In this document: in pieces, positions 1 to 7,210 of the stretch
Numbering within the stretch: the first letter of the stretch is position 1
Layout of the letters: each line of letters begins with the position of its first letter
Source: Winogradskyella sp. UBA3174
Lineage (GTDB): Bacteria > Bacteroidota > Bacteroidia > Flavobacteriales > Flavobacteriaceae
Length of the DNA: 10,185 nt
Reading direction: 5' to 3'
Assembly (NCBI RefSeq): GCF_002364335.1
Contig: NZ_DEXW01000005.1
Coordinates: forward strand, 1-10,185
Program-made: the position numbers and the translations under genes
The notes under the pieces: model-generated
Seen by the model: only the letters and a program-made list of their open reading frames with translations
What the model was told of the DNA's origin: nothing
Databases searched by the model: none

Positions 1-23
1 CTTGTCCTTAACCGTGCACGTTG
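1..23 (+). repeat. Right end of an attC-like site (upstream cassette)
   Basis: The first 23 bases (cttgtccttaacc...cgttg) resemble the right arm of the complete sites further on (CTTGCCTTAACC...CCGTTG). They end in GTTG at 20-23, where cassette C1 begins. The left part lies outside the window. The bases between the arm and GTTG (gtgcac) differ from the AAGACC of the common class. Confidence 0.7.
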
Positions 24-68
24 GCAGCAACCTAAAAAGCAACTCGTAAATAAAGAACAAAATTTAAT

Positions 69-869
69 ATGAAAATATTATTAGCATTCACTCTTTTTTT
101 AGGTTTGACCTTTATTTCGTGTAAGGAATCATCTTCTAAAAATAATCAGGCAAATCAAAAAACCAATAATGAAACAACGAACGAACCTTTAATCGACAGC
201 TTGATAATTTATCAAACAGAAAATCTAATAATTAAAAAACTATCAAATCATATTTATGAACATATTTCCTATTTAAATACGGACGATTTTGGAAAAGTTG
301 CCTGTAATGGTATGTTAGTTATAAATGAAAATGAAGGTGTTCTTTTTGATACTCCAACTGACAAGAAAAGTTCGATAGAATTAATCAATTTCGTAACTAA
401 AGAACTAAAATGTAAAATAATAGCTCTTATCCCAACTCATTTTCATAACGATTGTGTTGGTGGATTAGCAGAATTTGAAGAACATAATATTCCAACTTAT
501 GCTTCTAAACAAACTATAGAATTATTAAAAGAGAATGGTCAAAAGTTCTCTCAACCAATAAAAGATTTTACTGATAGTCTCACATTAGATATTGGAAATA
601 AGAAAGTTTATGCGGATTACTTTGGAGAAGGCCATACAAAAGACAACATTGTAGGTTATTTTCCAAATGACAAGGCAGTTTTTGGCGGCTGTTTGATTAA
701 GGAGGTTGGAGCGAGCAAAGGATATTTAGCAGATGCCAACATTAATGAATGGTCAAAAACGGTAGTAAAAGTTAAACAGAAATATCCCAATGCCAAAATT
801 GTGATTCCAGGACACGGAAAATGGGGCAATACTGAATTATTTGATTATACAATAAAATTATTTGAATAG
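69..869 (+). CDS. bla: Subclass B1 metallo-beta-lactamase, lipoprotein
   Basis: The product (266 aa) should hydrolyse beta-lactams, typically including carbapenems, with two zinc ions. Residues 1-18 form a lipoprotein signal peptide with lipobox FISC (C18), so the enzyme is probably anchored to a membrane and faces the periplasm. The B1 ligands are all seen: H124, H126 and D128 in THFHND, H189 in GEGHTKDNIVG, C208 in FGGCLIK and H249 in IPGHGKWG. K211, three residues after C208, matches the substrate-binding lysine of B1 enzymes. The length fits the family. The gene is alone in cassette C1 and starts about 45 bases after the preceding site; no promoter is clear in that gap, so it may be read from upstream. 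The stop lies 13 bases before the next attC-like site. B1 membership is secure; the individual enzyme type and its spectrum cannot be read from sequence. Confidence 0.95.
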   Translation: MKILLAFTLFLGLTFISCKESSSKNNQANQKTNNETTNEPLIDSLIIYQTENLIIKKLSNHIYEHISYLNTDDFGKVACNGMLVINENEGVLFDTPTDKKSSIELINFVTKELKCKIIALIPTHFHNDCVGGLAEFEEHNIPTYASKQTIELLKENGQKFSQPIKDFTDSLTLDIGNKKVYADYFGEGHTKDNIVGYFPNDKAVFGGCLIKEVGASKGYLADANINEWSKTVVKVKQKYPNAKIVIPGHGKWGNTELFDYTIKLFE

Positions 870-882
870 AAAAGGCAGCTGC

Positions 883-1070
883 CAACACCGTATATAGCTC
901 ATAGCTAATTAGTTGCTCAATCGAAGTTAAGGCATATTTGGAAGTCCGCCAAATTTTTTAATTTGGCTTATTGATAAAAAAAGATAATAAGAAAATTAAA
1001 AAATTCGGCTCGTGCTTAACCGAAAATAATTTTATAATTTACGCGCTACGAGCCATATACAACACCGTTG
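883..1070 (+). repeat. attC-like site of cassette C1, long class (188 bp)
   Basis: The site runs from CAAC (883-886) to GTTG (1067-1070). The left arm 891-905 (TATATAGCTCATAGC) pairs with the right arm 1045-1059 (GCTACGAGCCATATA) over 15 positions. The only two mismatches are A896-C1054 and A901-C1049, which become T.G wobbles on the bottom strand. The spacers next to the ends are 4 bases on the left and 7 on the right. A second imperfect pairing joins about 921-934 to 1012-1023. A perfect hairpin, GCCAAATT-tttt-AATTTGGC, lies at 948-967. The interior is unrelated to the 127-bp sites, so this is a second site class in the same array. The octamer CAACACCG occurs in both ends (883-890 and 1060-1067). 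Confidence 0.8.
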
Positions 1071-1121
1071 TGTGTAATTTACCATCGAAATACAGCAAAT
1101 TAACGTCTTTACTCCATATTT

Positions 1122-1146
1122 CGTTAATACCTCGTTAATAACGTTA
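1122..1146. promoter_or_regulatory. Direct repeats CGTTAATA upstream of the GAF-like gene
   Basis: CGTTAATA occurs at 1122-1129 and 1133-1140, followed by CGTTA at 1142-1146. The units are spaced about one helical turn apart. They lie in the 153-base leader of cassette C2, about 80-100 bases before the start codon, where a regulator could bind. No good TAnnTTTG box is seen downstream; TAATTTAG at 1181-1188 is only a partial match. The direct repeat is plain, its function is inference. Confidence 0.35.
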
Positions 1147-1223
1147 GCCATTATTTGACTTTTTTGTTGTTTTTAAAATATAATTTAGCCGAATACTTTA
1201 ATAATTAAAATTTTCAAAAATTA

Positions 1224-2075
1224 ATGGTCGGCATTTTATATATAATCATTCCTATATTATTGATCTTAGGATTGAATACTATCCCAACAATAAGAAATTA
1301 TATTTATCAGTATCTATCAGAGTTTTTAACTGCCTTTGGAGCTATTGGATTGACACTGATTGATATAATGTCCGATAGTGATAAAATTTTTGTGGGAGAT
1401 AATACTTGGGAAGATTCTTGGGGTCTTTTATTAATTTTCTTTTTTATAATTCTATTATCTGCAATAGTAGTTAGTGCTAAAAGAAATAAGCATAATTTAT
1501 CTTTGCAAGAACAAGTCAATCAGAATAAAAATTTAGAAAGAGAAATTGAATTATACCATAAAGAATATTATAATTTATGCAGTAATAATATTCTATACTT
1601 ATTTAAGGGTTTTTTTACAAGTGGTAACGAAAGAATAAGCATTTATAAACATCAAGGAAGTCATTTCACTTTATTGGGAAGATATGCTAAAAATCCATCG
1701 AATAATAGTCAAACAACTTATGAATACAAAGATAACGAAGGTTTAATTGGTAAAGCATGGAATGAGGGAGAACTGACTATAAATGATGCTCCAAAATGGG
1801 TCAAAAATGGCAGGGAGTATAAAAAATTCATGAGAAATAATTGTAATATCACTGACTCCAGATTAGGAGCAATTAGAATGAAAAGTCAATCATTTTATAT
1901 TAGAACCCTGAATGATGATAATACCTCAGAAAATCCAGATGGAATTATAGTTTTTGAATCTATTTCTCCAACTAAAATAAGTAAAGAAGAATGTCGGAAC
2001 TTAATAAATGATAATGAACAAGCCGTATTATCTCTACTTCAAAATATGAAAAGCTTAACAAGAAAGGTTCAGTAA
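1224..2075 (+). CDS. Membrane-anchored GAF-like domain protein
   Basis: The product (283 aa) has a hydrophobic N-terminal segment (about 2-19), a moderately hydrophobic stretch (about 31-48) and a strong membrane segment (about 67-84). A charged, probably coiled-coil linker follows (about 88-118). The C-terminal part (about 120-275) looks like a GAF sensor domain: NEGLIGKAWNEGE at 171-183 is the typical GAF motif, and DGIIVFES at 239-246 fits a late core strand. No kinase, cyclase, nuclease or DNA-binding domain follows, so this would be a sensor without a visible output. It is alone in cassette C2, so any partner must be encoded elsewhere. Roles in signalling or in cell defence are possible but unsupported here. 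Its 3' end runs into the cassette's terminal inverted repeat; the stop is 8 bases before CAAC. Confidence 0.72.
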   Translation: MVGILYIIIPILLILGLNTIPTIRNYIYQYLSEFLTAFGAIGLTLIDIMSDSDKIFVGDNTWEDSWGLLLIFFFIILLSAIVVSAKRNKHNLSLQEQVNQNKNLEREIELYHKEYYNLCSNNILYLFKGFFTSGNERISIYKHQGSHFTLLGRYAKNPSNNSQTTYEYKDNEGLIGKAWNEGELTINDAPKWVKNGREYKKFMRNNCNITDSRLGAIRMKSQSFYIRTLNDDNTSENPDGIIVFESISPTKISKEECRNLINDNEQAVLSLLQNMKSLTRKVQ

Positions 2076-2083
2076 ACTACACA

Positions 2084-2210
2084 CAACATCGGTTAAGCGC
2101 AAATAGCGGGTATTCCAGTGAAAAGTGATATTTTAGAGACCAAGAAATAAAAACTAAGCCGACAAGAACGTGTCCCTACTCCACGCTACTTGCCTTAACC
2201 AAGACCGTTG
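2084..2210 (+). repeat. attC-like site of cassette C2
   Basis: This is the clearest example of the 127-bp class. CAAC 2084-2087, a 3-base spacer, then GGTTAAG 2091-2097, an unpaired C2098, GCAA 2099-2102 and ATAGCG 2103-2108. These pair with CGCTAC 2184-2189, TTGC 2190-2193 and CTTAACC 2194-2200. Six spacer bases (AAGACC) then lead to GTTG 2207-2210. The extra C is a G on the bottom strand, like the extrahelical G of integron attC sites. The single mismatch A2103-C2189 is a T.G wobble on the bottom strand. The interior keeps GCCGACAAG and GTCCCTACTCCACG, shared with sites at 3061, 7425, 8921 and 10059. Confidence 0.82.
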
Positions 2211-2260
2211 GGCATAATTTTTTACACAACCTTTCGAAAATTTTACTATCTTATATATAA

Positions 2261-3049
2261 ATGGAACACTTGAAAAAAATTATAGTACTTCTTATTTCCT
2301 TAATTGCTCTAAGTTGTAGCAAAAATGATGATGACAATATCGGTTCTATAGAAACGGATATTAATTTTATGCCAGTAGAAATTTATAATAATTCAAATAT
2401 ATCTGAAAATCCTGGTTTAAAACTTAAACTAATAACAAGAAAAGAATTTCCTTGCGATAATTATAGTATAATTACAACGCAATCTATAGAAGGTAATGAA
2501 CTAATAATAAGATTTGAAGAAATCTCAGTTCCAACAACTTGCCTCACTGCCATTGGTCCAGCAATTTCTTACATTGATTTACCAGAAAAAATTAACGAAA
2601 TAACTTTTATCAATGGAAATACTATTGACAAGTATTCAATTTCAATAAATGAAGAAAAGATACTTATAAACATTATTGATAATAATTTTACGCATTTATT
2701 ATTCAATCAAACTTTTAGGTATCCTCACAATTCATTTGCTTATGTCTCTGGGACAAATACTGATAATACAGAAATTTATGACCAGTTTTTAGAAGTACTC
2801 AAAGAAAATCCTAATTTCACTGAATTTGACTTTGAAGGAGAAGGAAGAATACCTTATCCTACTTCTTCGGATGGACATTGGGTTAACCAGCCTTCTAAAT
2901 ACTTTAAATACACAGATTACGAAGAATTTGAAAATTTAAAATCAATACTCGAGAACTTTTCAAGAGAAAATATTGAAGAAAATTCAGGTGTTTCTATTTC
3001 AATTTATGGCTGGGACAATATAAGTTATCATAGTTGGCTAAGTAACTAA
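2261..3049 (+). CDS. Surface lipoprotein of unknown function
   Basis: The product (262 aa) begins with a lipoprotein signal peptide with lipobox ALSC (C19). The mature protein starts C-S-K-N-D-D-D, the acidic motif after the lipidated cysteine that directs Bacteroidota lipoproteins to the outer face of the outer membrane. The rest has no recognised domain. Alternating hydrophobic and polar residues at about 30-160 suggest a beta-rich fold, and the C-terminal third (about 165-262) is acidic and aromatic. Two cysteines in the mature part (C65, C94) could form a disulfide. It is the only gene of cassette C3; the start lies 50 bases after the preceding site and the stop 11 bases before the next. 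I do not recognise the family. Confidence 0.85.
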   Translation: MEHLKKIIVLLISLIALSCSKNDDDNIGSIETDINFMPVEIYNNSNISENPGLKLKLITRKEFPCDNYSIITTQSIEGNELIIRFEEISVPTTCLTAIGPAISYIDLPEKINEITFINGNTIDKYSISINEEKILINIIDNNFTHLLFNQTFRYPHNSFAYVSGTNTDNTEIYDQFLEVLKENPNFTEFDFEGEGRIPYPTSSDGHWVNQPSKYFKYTDYEEFENLKSILENFSRENIEENSGVSISIYGWDNISYHSWLSN

Positions 3050-3060
3050 AAAACTATGCC

Positions 3061-3188
3061 CAACATCGTTTAACAGCAAATAGCGGGCATTGTGGTGAAA
3101 AATGTTATTTTAGAGACAAAGTAAAAAACAACAAAGCCGACAAGTTCGTGTCCTTACTCCACGCCACTTGCGTTAAACAAGACCGTTG
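3061..3188 (+). repeat. attC-like site of cassette C3
   Basis: A 128-bp site of the common class. The left arm reads GTTTAAC, A, GCAA, ATAGCG and the right arm CGCCAC, TTGC, GTTAAAC. Compared with the site at 2084, both sides of the stem have changed together (GGTTAAG/CTTAACC to GTTTAAC/GTTAAAC). The extrahelical base is A here (T on the bottom strand). Both mismatches are A-C on top and therefore T.G on the bottom strand. The cut would fall after G3185. Confidence 0.82.
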
Positions 3189-3237
3189 GCTGTAATTTAT
3201 TGTGAATAAATAAGTTACAAAATTGTATCCGCAACAG

Positions 3238-3269
3238 TTAAAGTTTATTAATTTTATAATAAACTTTAA
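3238..3269. promoter_or_regulatory. Perfect 13-bp inverted repeat before a start codon
   Basis: TTAAAGTTTATTA at 3238-3250 is exactly complementary to TAATAAACTTTAA at 3257-3269, with the 6-base loop ATTTTA. The second arm ends three bases before the ATG at 3273. It could be an operator for a dimeric repressor or an mRNA hairpin that hides the translation start. It is AT-only except for one G or C per arm, so chance is less unlikely than the length suggests. Confidence 0.5.
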
Positions 3270-3272
3270 AAA

Positions 3273-3953
3273 ATGGAAAAAATTCCTATTGCCAAAATTG
3301 TTGAGTTCAGAAGAAAAAAATCTGAGAGTACAAAAATGACTCTTCTAAAAAACTTAAAAAAAACAAAAGAAAAAAAAGATAATTCAAATGGCGGAGACTA
3401 TTGGACAACTTCAATAAGCTCAATAAGTCAATATTTTAAGGATGAAAATCAAGATATAATTTTAGATAAAATAGATGATTTATTAGGTAGACATGATTTG
3501 ACCAAATCCAAAACTTCTAAAATTATGTATCAAAAAAATATCGAAATATTACATAATTTTGAAGATTTTAATTTTGAGAGTTTTAAACCAAAATCTAAGA
3601 TTAAATATATTTCAAAGCCTGTAGAGAAATCGATAATTAAAATTTTAGACTTACCAATTCAAGTTAGACCGCAACATGTTTATACATATGAAGAGAATGG
3701 AATTGACAAAATTGGAGCTACATGGTTTGTTGCTAAAAAAGATGGATTTGAAACTGCAGAAATTGGAATTTTCACAGAAGCTTTATTTGAATATTTAGAT
3801 ATTAATTATTCAAATAAATATGAAATTGACCCAATATATTGCATAGCTATTGATGTTACAAATTTAATAGACGTAAGACAAAATCAAATATTTAAAAAAG
3901 AGGTTCCTTCTTTACTTAATTCCAGTTTAGAAGCAATTAAAAAGATGCTTTAG
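3273..3953 (+). CDS. Cassette protein of unknown function
   Basis: The product (226 aa) is soluble, with no signal peptide or membrane segment. The N-terminal 40 residues are strongly basic (lysine- and arginine-rich, about 11-36) and could touch nucleic acid or a partner. A middle segment (about 41-100) looks helical and carries the stretch GGDYWTTSISSIS at 40-52. A probably alpha/beta C-terminal half (about 120-226) contains GATWFVAKKDGFETAEIG at 148-165. No catalytic motif stands out and I do not recognise the family. It is alone in cassette C4, directly behind the inverted repeat at 3238-3269, which may mean autoregulation. The ATG at 3273 is the first good start after that repeat. The stop is 16 bases before the next site. 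Confidence 0.8.
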   Translation: MEKIPIAKIVEFRRKKSESTKMTLLKNLKKTKEKKDNSNGGDYWTTSISSISQYFKDENQDIILDKIDDLLGRHDLTKSKTSKIMYQKNIEILHNFEDFNFESFKPKSKIKYISKPVEKSIIKILDLPIQVRPQHVYTYEENGIDKIGATWFVAKKDGFETAEIGIFTEALFEYLDINYSNKYEIDPIYCIAIDVTNLIDVRQNQIFKKEVPSLLNSSLEAIKKML

Positions 3954-3969
3954 TGAAATAAACTACAGC

Positions 3970-4095
3970 CAACAACGGTTATCACAAATAACGGGTTTTA
4001 TCGAAAAAGTGTAATTTAGTATCCTAAGTAAGAAAATACTTAAACCGACAAGTCCGCATCCCTACTCCCGCAACTTGTGTTAACCGAGACCGTTG
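3970..4095 (+). repeat. attC-like site of cassette C4, divergent member
   Basis: A 126-bp relative of the common class with many substitutions: left CAACAACGGTTATCACAAAT, right CAACTTGTGTTAACCGAG then ACCGTTG. CGGTTA and CACAA pair with TTGTG and TAACCG across a T-T mismatch instead of a clear extra base. CGGG pairs with CCCG further in. The spacer asymmetry (left 2, right 5) is the same 3 bases as in the other sites. GTG codons inside it open the downstream regulator frame, but the site itself is not coding. Confidence 0.75.
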
Positions 4096-4106
4096 TACAC
4101 AAGCTC

Positions 4107-4991
4107 ATGAAAACAAAATTATACATATTCAAAATTGTTGCTAAACATTTAAGTTTTACAAAAGCTGCCGAGCAATTGTATATTTCACAACCTGCCATAT
4201 CTAAAGCAATTAAAAATTTAGAGCAAGAATATGAAACAACATTTTTTGTTAGAAAAAGGAACTCCATTGAATTAACATTAGAAGGAAAATCATTTCTTAT
4301 ATATGTCAATAAAATATTGGCTATATATTCTGAAATGGATGAGCAATTTCTACATAAAAATGACACCTTCCCGAAATTTATAAATTTTGGAGTAAGTACA
4401 ACCTTATCCAATTATGTCATTCCTAAAGTGATAGCAAAGTTTAGAATGCAATTTCCTCAAACAAAATTTAATATAATTAGTAATAATTCTGAAAATATTG
4501 AAAATTTAATTTTAAATGAGGAAATCGATTTTGGAATTACAGAAGGGAATTTTTCTAACCCAAAACTACACTTTGAAAAATTTATAAAAGATGAAATTGT
4601 TCTAGTAACCAATGTTAACAATACTTCGTTTAAAAAAGGAAGTGTTGATATAAAAACGCTACAAAAGATTCCAATGATTGAACGTGAAAAAGGTTCTGGT
4701 ACTAGAGAAATTATAGACACTTTTTTAAATGATAATCATATTTCAAAATTAAATTGTGTAGTAACATTGAACAGTACCGAAGCTATTAAAAACTATCTGT
4801 ATAACTCAACTGACTATGCACTTCTTTCAATCAATGCCATTAAGGATGATTTGATAAATAACAAACTGAAGATAATAGACATAAAAGGCTTAAGTATTGA
4901 GAGATGGTTTTATTTTGTAAAAAGAACAGGTTATCTTTCTAGTTCTTTGGAAAATTTTGAGAAATTTATCCGTCTCAATTATAACTTTTAG
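4107..4991 (+). CDS. LysR-type transcriptional regulator
   Basis: The product (294 aa) has the standard LysR length. The winged helix-turn-helix is at about 16-40 (SFTKAAEQLYISQPAIS...), and the effector-binding domain runs from about 91 to the end. EREKGSGTREIID at 192-204 is typical of the CysL/YeiE branch, which controls sulfur-related and YeiH-type genes. The open frame extends back into the repeat to a GTG at 4077, but the ATG at 4107 gives the normal LysR N-terminus (MKTKLYIFKIVAKHLSF) and lies inside the cassette. It is the first gene of cassette C5, only 11 bases after GTTG, so it probably relies on upstream transcription. It likely controls yeiH, which begins 76 bases after its stop behind a palindrome-containing promoter. 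The ligand is unknown. Confidence 0.93.
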   Translation: MKTKLYIFKIVAKHLSFTKAAEQLYISQPAISKAIKNLEQEYETTFFVRKRNSIELTLEGKSFLIYVNKILAIYSEMDEQFLHKNDTFPKFINFGVSTTLSNYVIPKVIAKFRMQFPQTKFNIISNNSENIENLILNEEIDFGITEGNFSNPKLHFEKFIKDEIVLVTNVNNTSFKKGSVDIKTLQKIPMIEREKGSGTREIIDTFLNDNHISKLNCVVTLNSTEAIKNYLYNSTDYALLSINAIKDDLINNKLKIIDIKGLSIERWFYFVKRTGYLSSSLENFEKFIRLNYNF

Positions 4992-4999
4992 TTATCTCC

Positions 5000-5046
5000 A
5001 ATAACAAATTAATTTGCTTATAGGTTATTAATTCAATCTACTTTTG
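5000..5046 (+). promoter_or_regulatory. Promoter with palindromic operator for yeiH
   Basis: TACTTTTG at 5039-5046 is an exact TAnnTTTG -7 box, and TTTG at 5013-5016 is a -33 element with a 22-base spacer, within the range seen in flavobacteria. The palindrome CAAATTAATTTG (5005-5016) covers the -33 element. Around it, AATAAC (5000-5005) and GTTATT (5024-5029) form an outer inverted repeat. This fits binding by the LysR protein encoded just upstream. The -7 box overlaps a TTG at 5044, which argues against that codon as the yeiH start. Confidence 0.55.
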
Positions 5047-5067
5047 TATCAAATAGTACTAAATGAT

Positions 5068-5988
5068 ATGAAAGATATATTTTCAAAAACAGTTTACTTC
5101 CTTATAGTTATTGTTGCACTTTTAGGTGTTATAAACAGTCCAAGCGCCTTGTTACTTGGGTTTATATATACCATTATTTTCAATAATCCGTTTAAAGAAT
5201 ACAGCCATAAAGCAATCCATTATTTTCTAAAAATTTCAGTTGTTGGATTAGGATTTGGAATGTTTATCAAAGAAACTTTAGAAACAAGTAAAGAGGGATT
5301 AAGTTTGACTATATATTCAATATTTCTAACTGTAACGCTAGGTTTACTGTTAACAAGAGTTTTGAAATTAAATTTAAAACTTGGTCATCTAATCACATCT
5401 GGAACAGCAATTTGTGGAGGGAGTGCGATTGCTGCAATTTCGCCAGTTATTAAAGCTAAAAGTAAAACGATAAGTATTGCTTTAGGTATCGTGTTTCTAT
5501 TAAATTCTATTGCATTGTTTGTATTTCCAGCAGTTGGACATTTTCTAAGTTTAACACAAGAACAATTTGGTTTATGGTGTGCAATTGCTATTCACGATAC
5601 AAGCTCGGTAGTTGGAGCTGCATTAGGTTATGGAGATGAAGCATTAAGAATTGCAACAACAGTAAAACTGTCTAGAACTTTATGGATTATCCCTCTATCT
5701 ATTTTTTCAATGTTTTTATTCAAAACAAAAGGTGAAAGAATAAAAATCCCATATTTTATTGTTTTATTTATTATTGCGATACTAATTAATAGTTACCATA
5801 TTTTACCAGAAACAGCTACTAGTTTTATCGTATTAATGGCTAAGCGTTTATTAATAATCACATTATTTCTTGTAGGTTCAACCATTTCTATAAAAGATTT
5901 GAAATCTACTGGAATGAAACCTATTGTATTAGCGCTAAGTTTGTGGATTTTTATTTCAATATTCTCATTAATATATATTTTGAATTAA
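5068..5988 (+). CDS. yeiH: YeiH-family (UPF0324) membrane transporter
   Basis: The product (306 aa from the ATG at 5068) is a polytopic inner-membrane protein with roughly ten hydrophobic segments. The family signatures are present: SGTAICGGSAIAAISPVI at 111-128 and AIHDTSSVVGAALGYGDEA at 174-192. The family has been annotated as putative sulfate exporters; the substrate here is not shown. The frame extends to a TTG at 5044, but that codon lies in the predicted -7 box. The preceding LysR gene of CysL/YeiE type is the usual partner of this family. The last 70 codons are duplicated at 7211-7418. There is no attC-like site directly after the stop, unlike the single-gene cassettes, because the AcfC-like gene follows. 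Confidence 0.92.
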   Translation: MKDIFSKTVYFLIVIVALLGVINSPSALLLGFIYTIIFNNPFKEYSHKAIHYFLKISVVGLGFGMFIKETLETSKEGLSLTIYSIFLTVTLGLLLTRVLKLNLKLGHLITSGTAICGGSAIAAISPVIKAKSKTISIALGIVFLLNSIALFVFPAVGHFLSLTQEQFGLWCAIAIHDTSSVVGAALGYGDEALRIATTVKLSRTLWIIPLSIFSMFLFKTKGERIKIPYFIVLFIIAILINSYHILPETATSFIVLMAKRLLIITLFLVGSTISIKDLKSTGMKPIVLALSLWIFISIFSLIYILN

Positions 5989-6174
5989 AGCAAATTCATA
6001 ACAATTTGTAAATTAACTGTTAGATCCTCGCCTGCTTATGAAAACACTTTCATATTTTATACCTTCCCACGGTTAATGGTTATGGTTTATTTATTAAATT
6101 AGGCACTGAAGGAGTATAACTAATCAACAGAAACGTTGGTGACAATTATAACAATGAATTAAAAATAAGATAAG

Positions 6175-7032
6175 ATGATAACAAAGTATAATGCAATAAT
6201 TATTTCCGTTCTCTTTTTGATATTATCAGCTTGTTCTGATATTAAGAATAAAAAAACATCAGACAGTGAACAAAAAGCGGGTAATGATAAATTAACATCC
6301 GAAATTCTCGAGCCAGAAATTATTTATCAGCCTGCGGATGGAATTGTTAAAATATATGGTGCTGGAGGACCCCAACCTGCAATAATTGATGCAGCCAATA
6401 AATTTCAAGAAAAAACGGGTGTCAAAGTAGAAGTCATCTTTGGACCAGAAGCAAAATGGACAAAAAGCGCACAAAATGATGCTGATATAATCTGGGGAAC
6501 TGCTGAACAAGGAATGACTGCATTCTTAGAAACTTATACAGAATTCGATAGTGATAAGGCAGAACCTGTTTACCTACGACCAGCAGTAATTGCTGTTAAA
6601 AAAGGAAACCCTAAAAATATTAAAAGTATCGATGACCTATTTGAACCTAATATAGGTATTGTTGTGGTAGAAGGTGCTGGAGTCTATAACACATCTGGTA
6701 CTGGAGTTTGGGAAGACATTGTTGGGCGTAAAGGAAAGTTAGATGATTTAAAAAAGTTCAGAAAGAATATAGTTGCCTTTGCTAAAGGAAGTGGAGCCGG
6801 ATTTAAAGCATTTAAACAACCTAATGCTGATGCCTGGATAACTTGGAACTATTGGGTTATTGACCACCCAGATGAAGCTGATATAGTAAAAATTGATATT
6901 GATCGAATCATTTACAGAGATTTAACTCTAGTCACAAATGATAAAGCAGATCCTGAAGCAAAGGATTTTATTGAATTTATGAAAAGTGAAGAAGGTTGGG
7001 TGTTTTTTGAAAAACACGGATGGATTAGATAA
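6175..7032 (+). CDS. acfC: AcfC-like substrate-binding lipoprotein
   Basis: The product (285 aa) has a lipoprotein signal with lipobox LSAC (C20), a polar linker (about 21-55) and a periplasmic binding domain (about 56-285). It is recognised as AcfC/PEB3-like by YGAGGPQPAI at 61-70, FGPEAKW at 89-95, NTSGTGVWEDIVGR at 172-185, DAWITWNYW at 219-227 and the HGWIR end. These small-anion-binding proteins (accessory colonization factor of Vibrio, PEB3 of Campylobacter) do not need a dedicated ABC transporter next to them, and none is present here. With yeiH and the LysR gene it may sense or capture the anion handled by the transporter; this is inference. The 186-base gap after yeiH holds no clear promoter. 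The gene lies between yeiH and the duplicated yeiH 3' end, so it looks inserted. Confidence 0.88.
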   Translation: MITKYNAIIISVLFLILSACSDIKNKKTSDSEQKAGNDKLTSEILEPEIIYQPADGIVKIYGAGGPQPAIIDAANKFQEKTGVKVEVIFGPEAKWTKSAQNDADIIWGTAEQGMTAFLETYTEFDSDKAEPVYLRPAVIAVKKGNPKNIKSIDDLFEPNIGIVVVEGAGVYNTSGTGVWEDIVGRKGKLDDLKKFRKNIVAFAKGSGAGFKAFKQPNADAWITWNYWVIDHPDEADIVKIDIDRIIYRDLTLVTNDKADPEAKDFIEFMKSEEGWVFFEKHGWIR

Positions 7033-7210
7033 TTCTTTTTGCATACAATTTAAAGGAACAAGTAATTAATCGATTTAGAAAGAAATAAAGGCTAATGCTT
7101 GTATTATTAGACCCACTAAAAATATTTTTAACGGTTTCTCAAACAATGTAGAAACATAAGAGGGATTGACCGAATATTCCAGAATATATGAATACTAATT
7201 TAACGTGTAA

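Noticed and set aside
948..967. GCCAAATT hairpin as a transcription terminator of the lactamase gene
   Set aside because: It lies in the interior of the attC-like site and is not followed by a run of T; a site-folding role explains it as well.
2084..2210. Repeat as a structured RNA or group II intron piece
   Set aside because: Complementarity with the distant start of the same unit and mismatches that pair only on the bottom strand fit DNA folding better than RNA; no intron domain V is seen.
4077..4106. Extended start of the LysR frame (GTG at 4077)
   Set aside because: It lies in the attC-like site of the preceding cassette; the ATG at 4107 gives the normal family N-terminus.
4040..4720. 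Minus-strand open frames opposite the LysR gene
   Set aside because: They are antisense shadows with no recognisable protein features, while the plus-strand frame is a full LysR protein.
6134..6142. GTTGGTGAC before the AcfC-like gene as a relic cassette boundary
   Set aside because: No matching GTCACCAAC is found downstream and no arm or interior of a site is recognisable around it.
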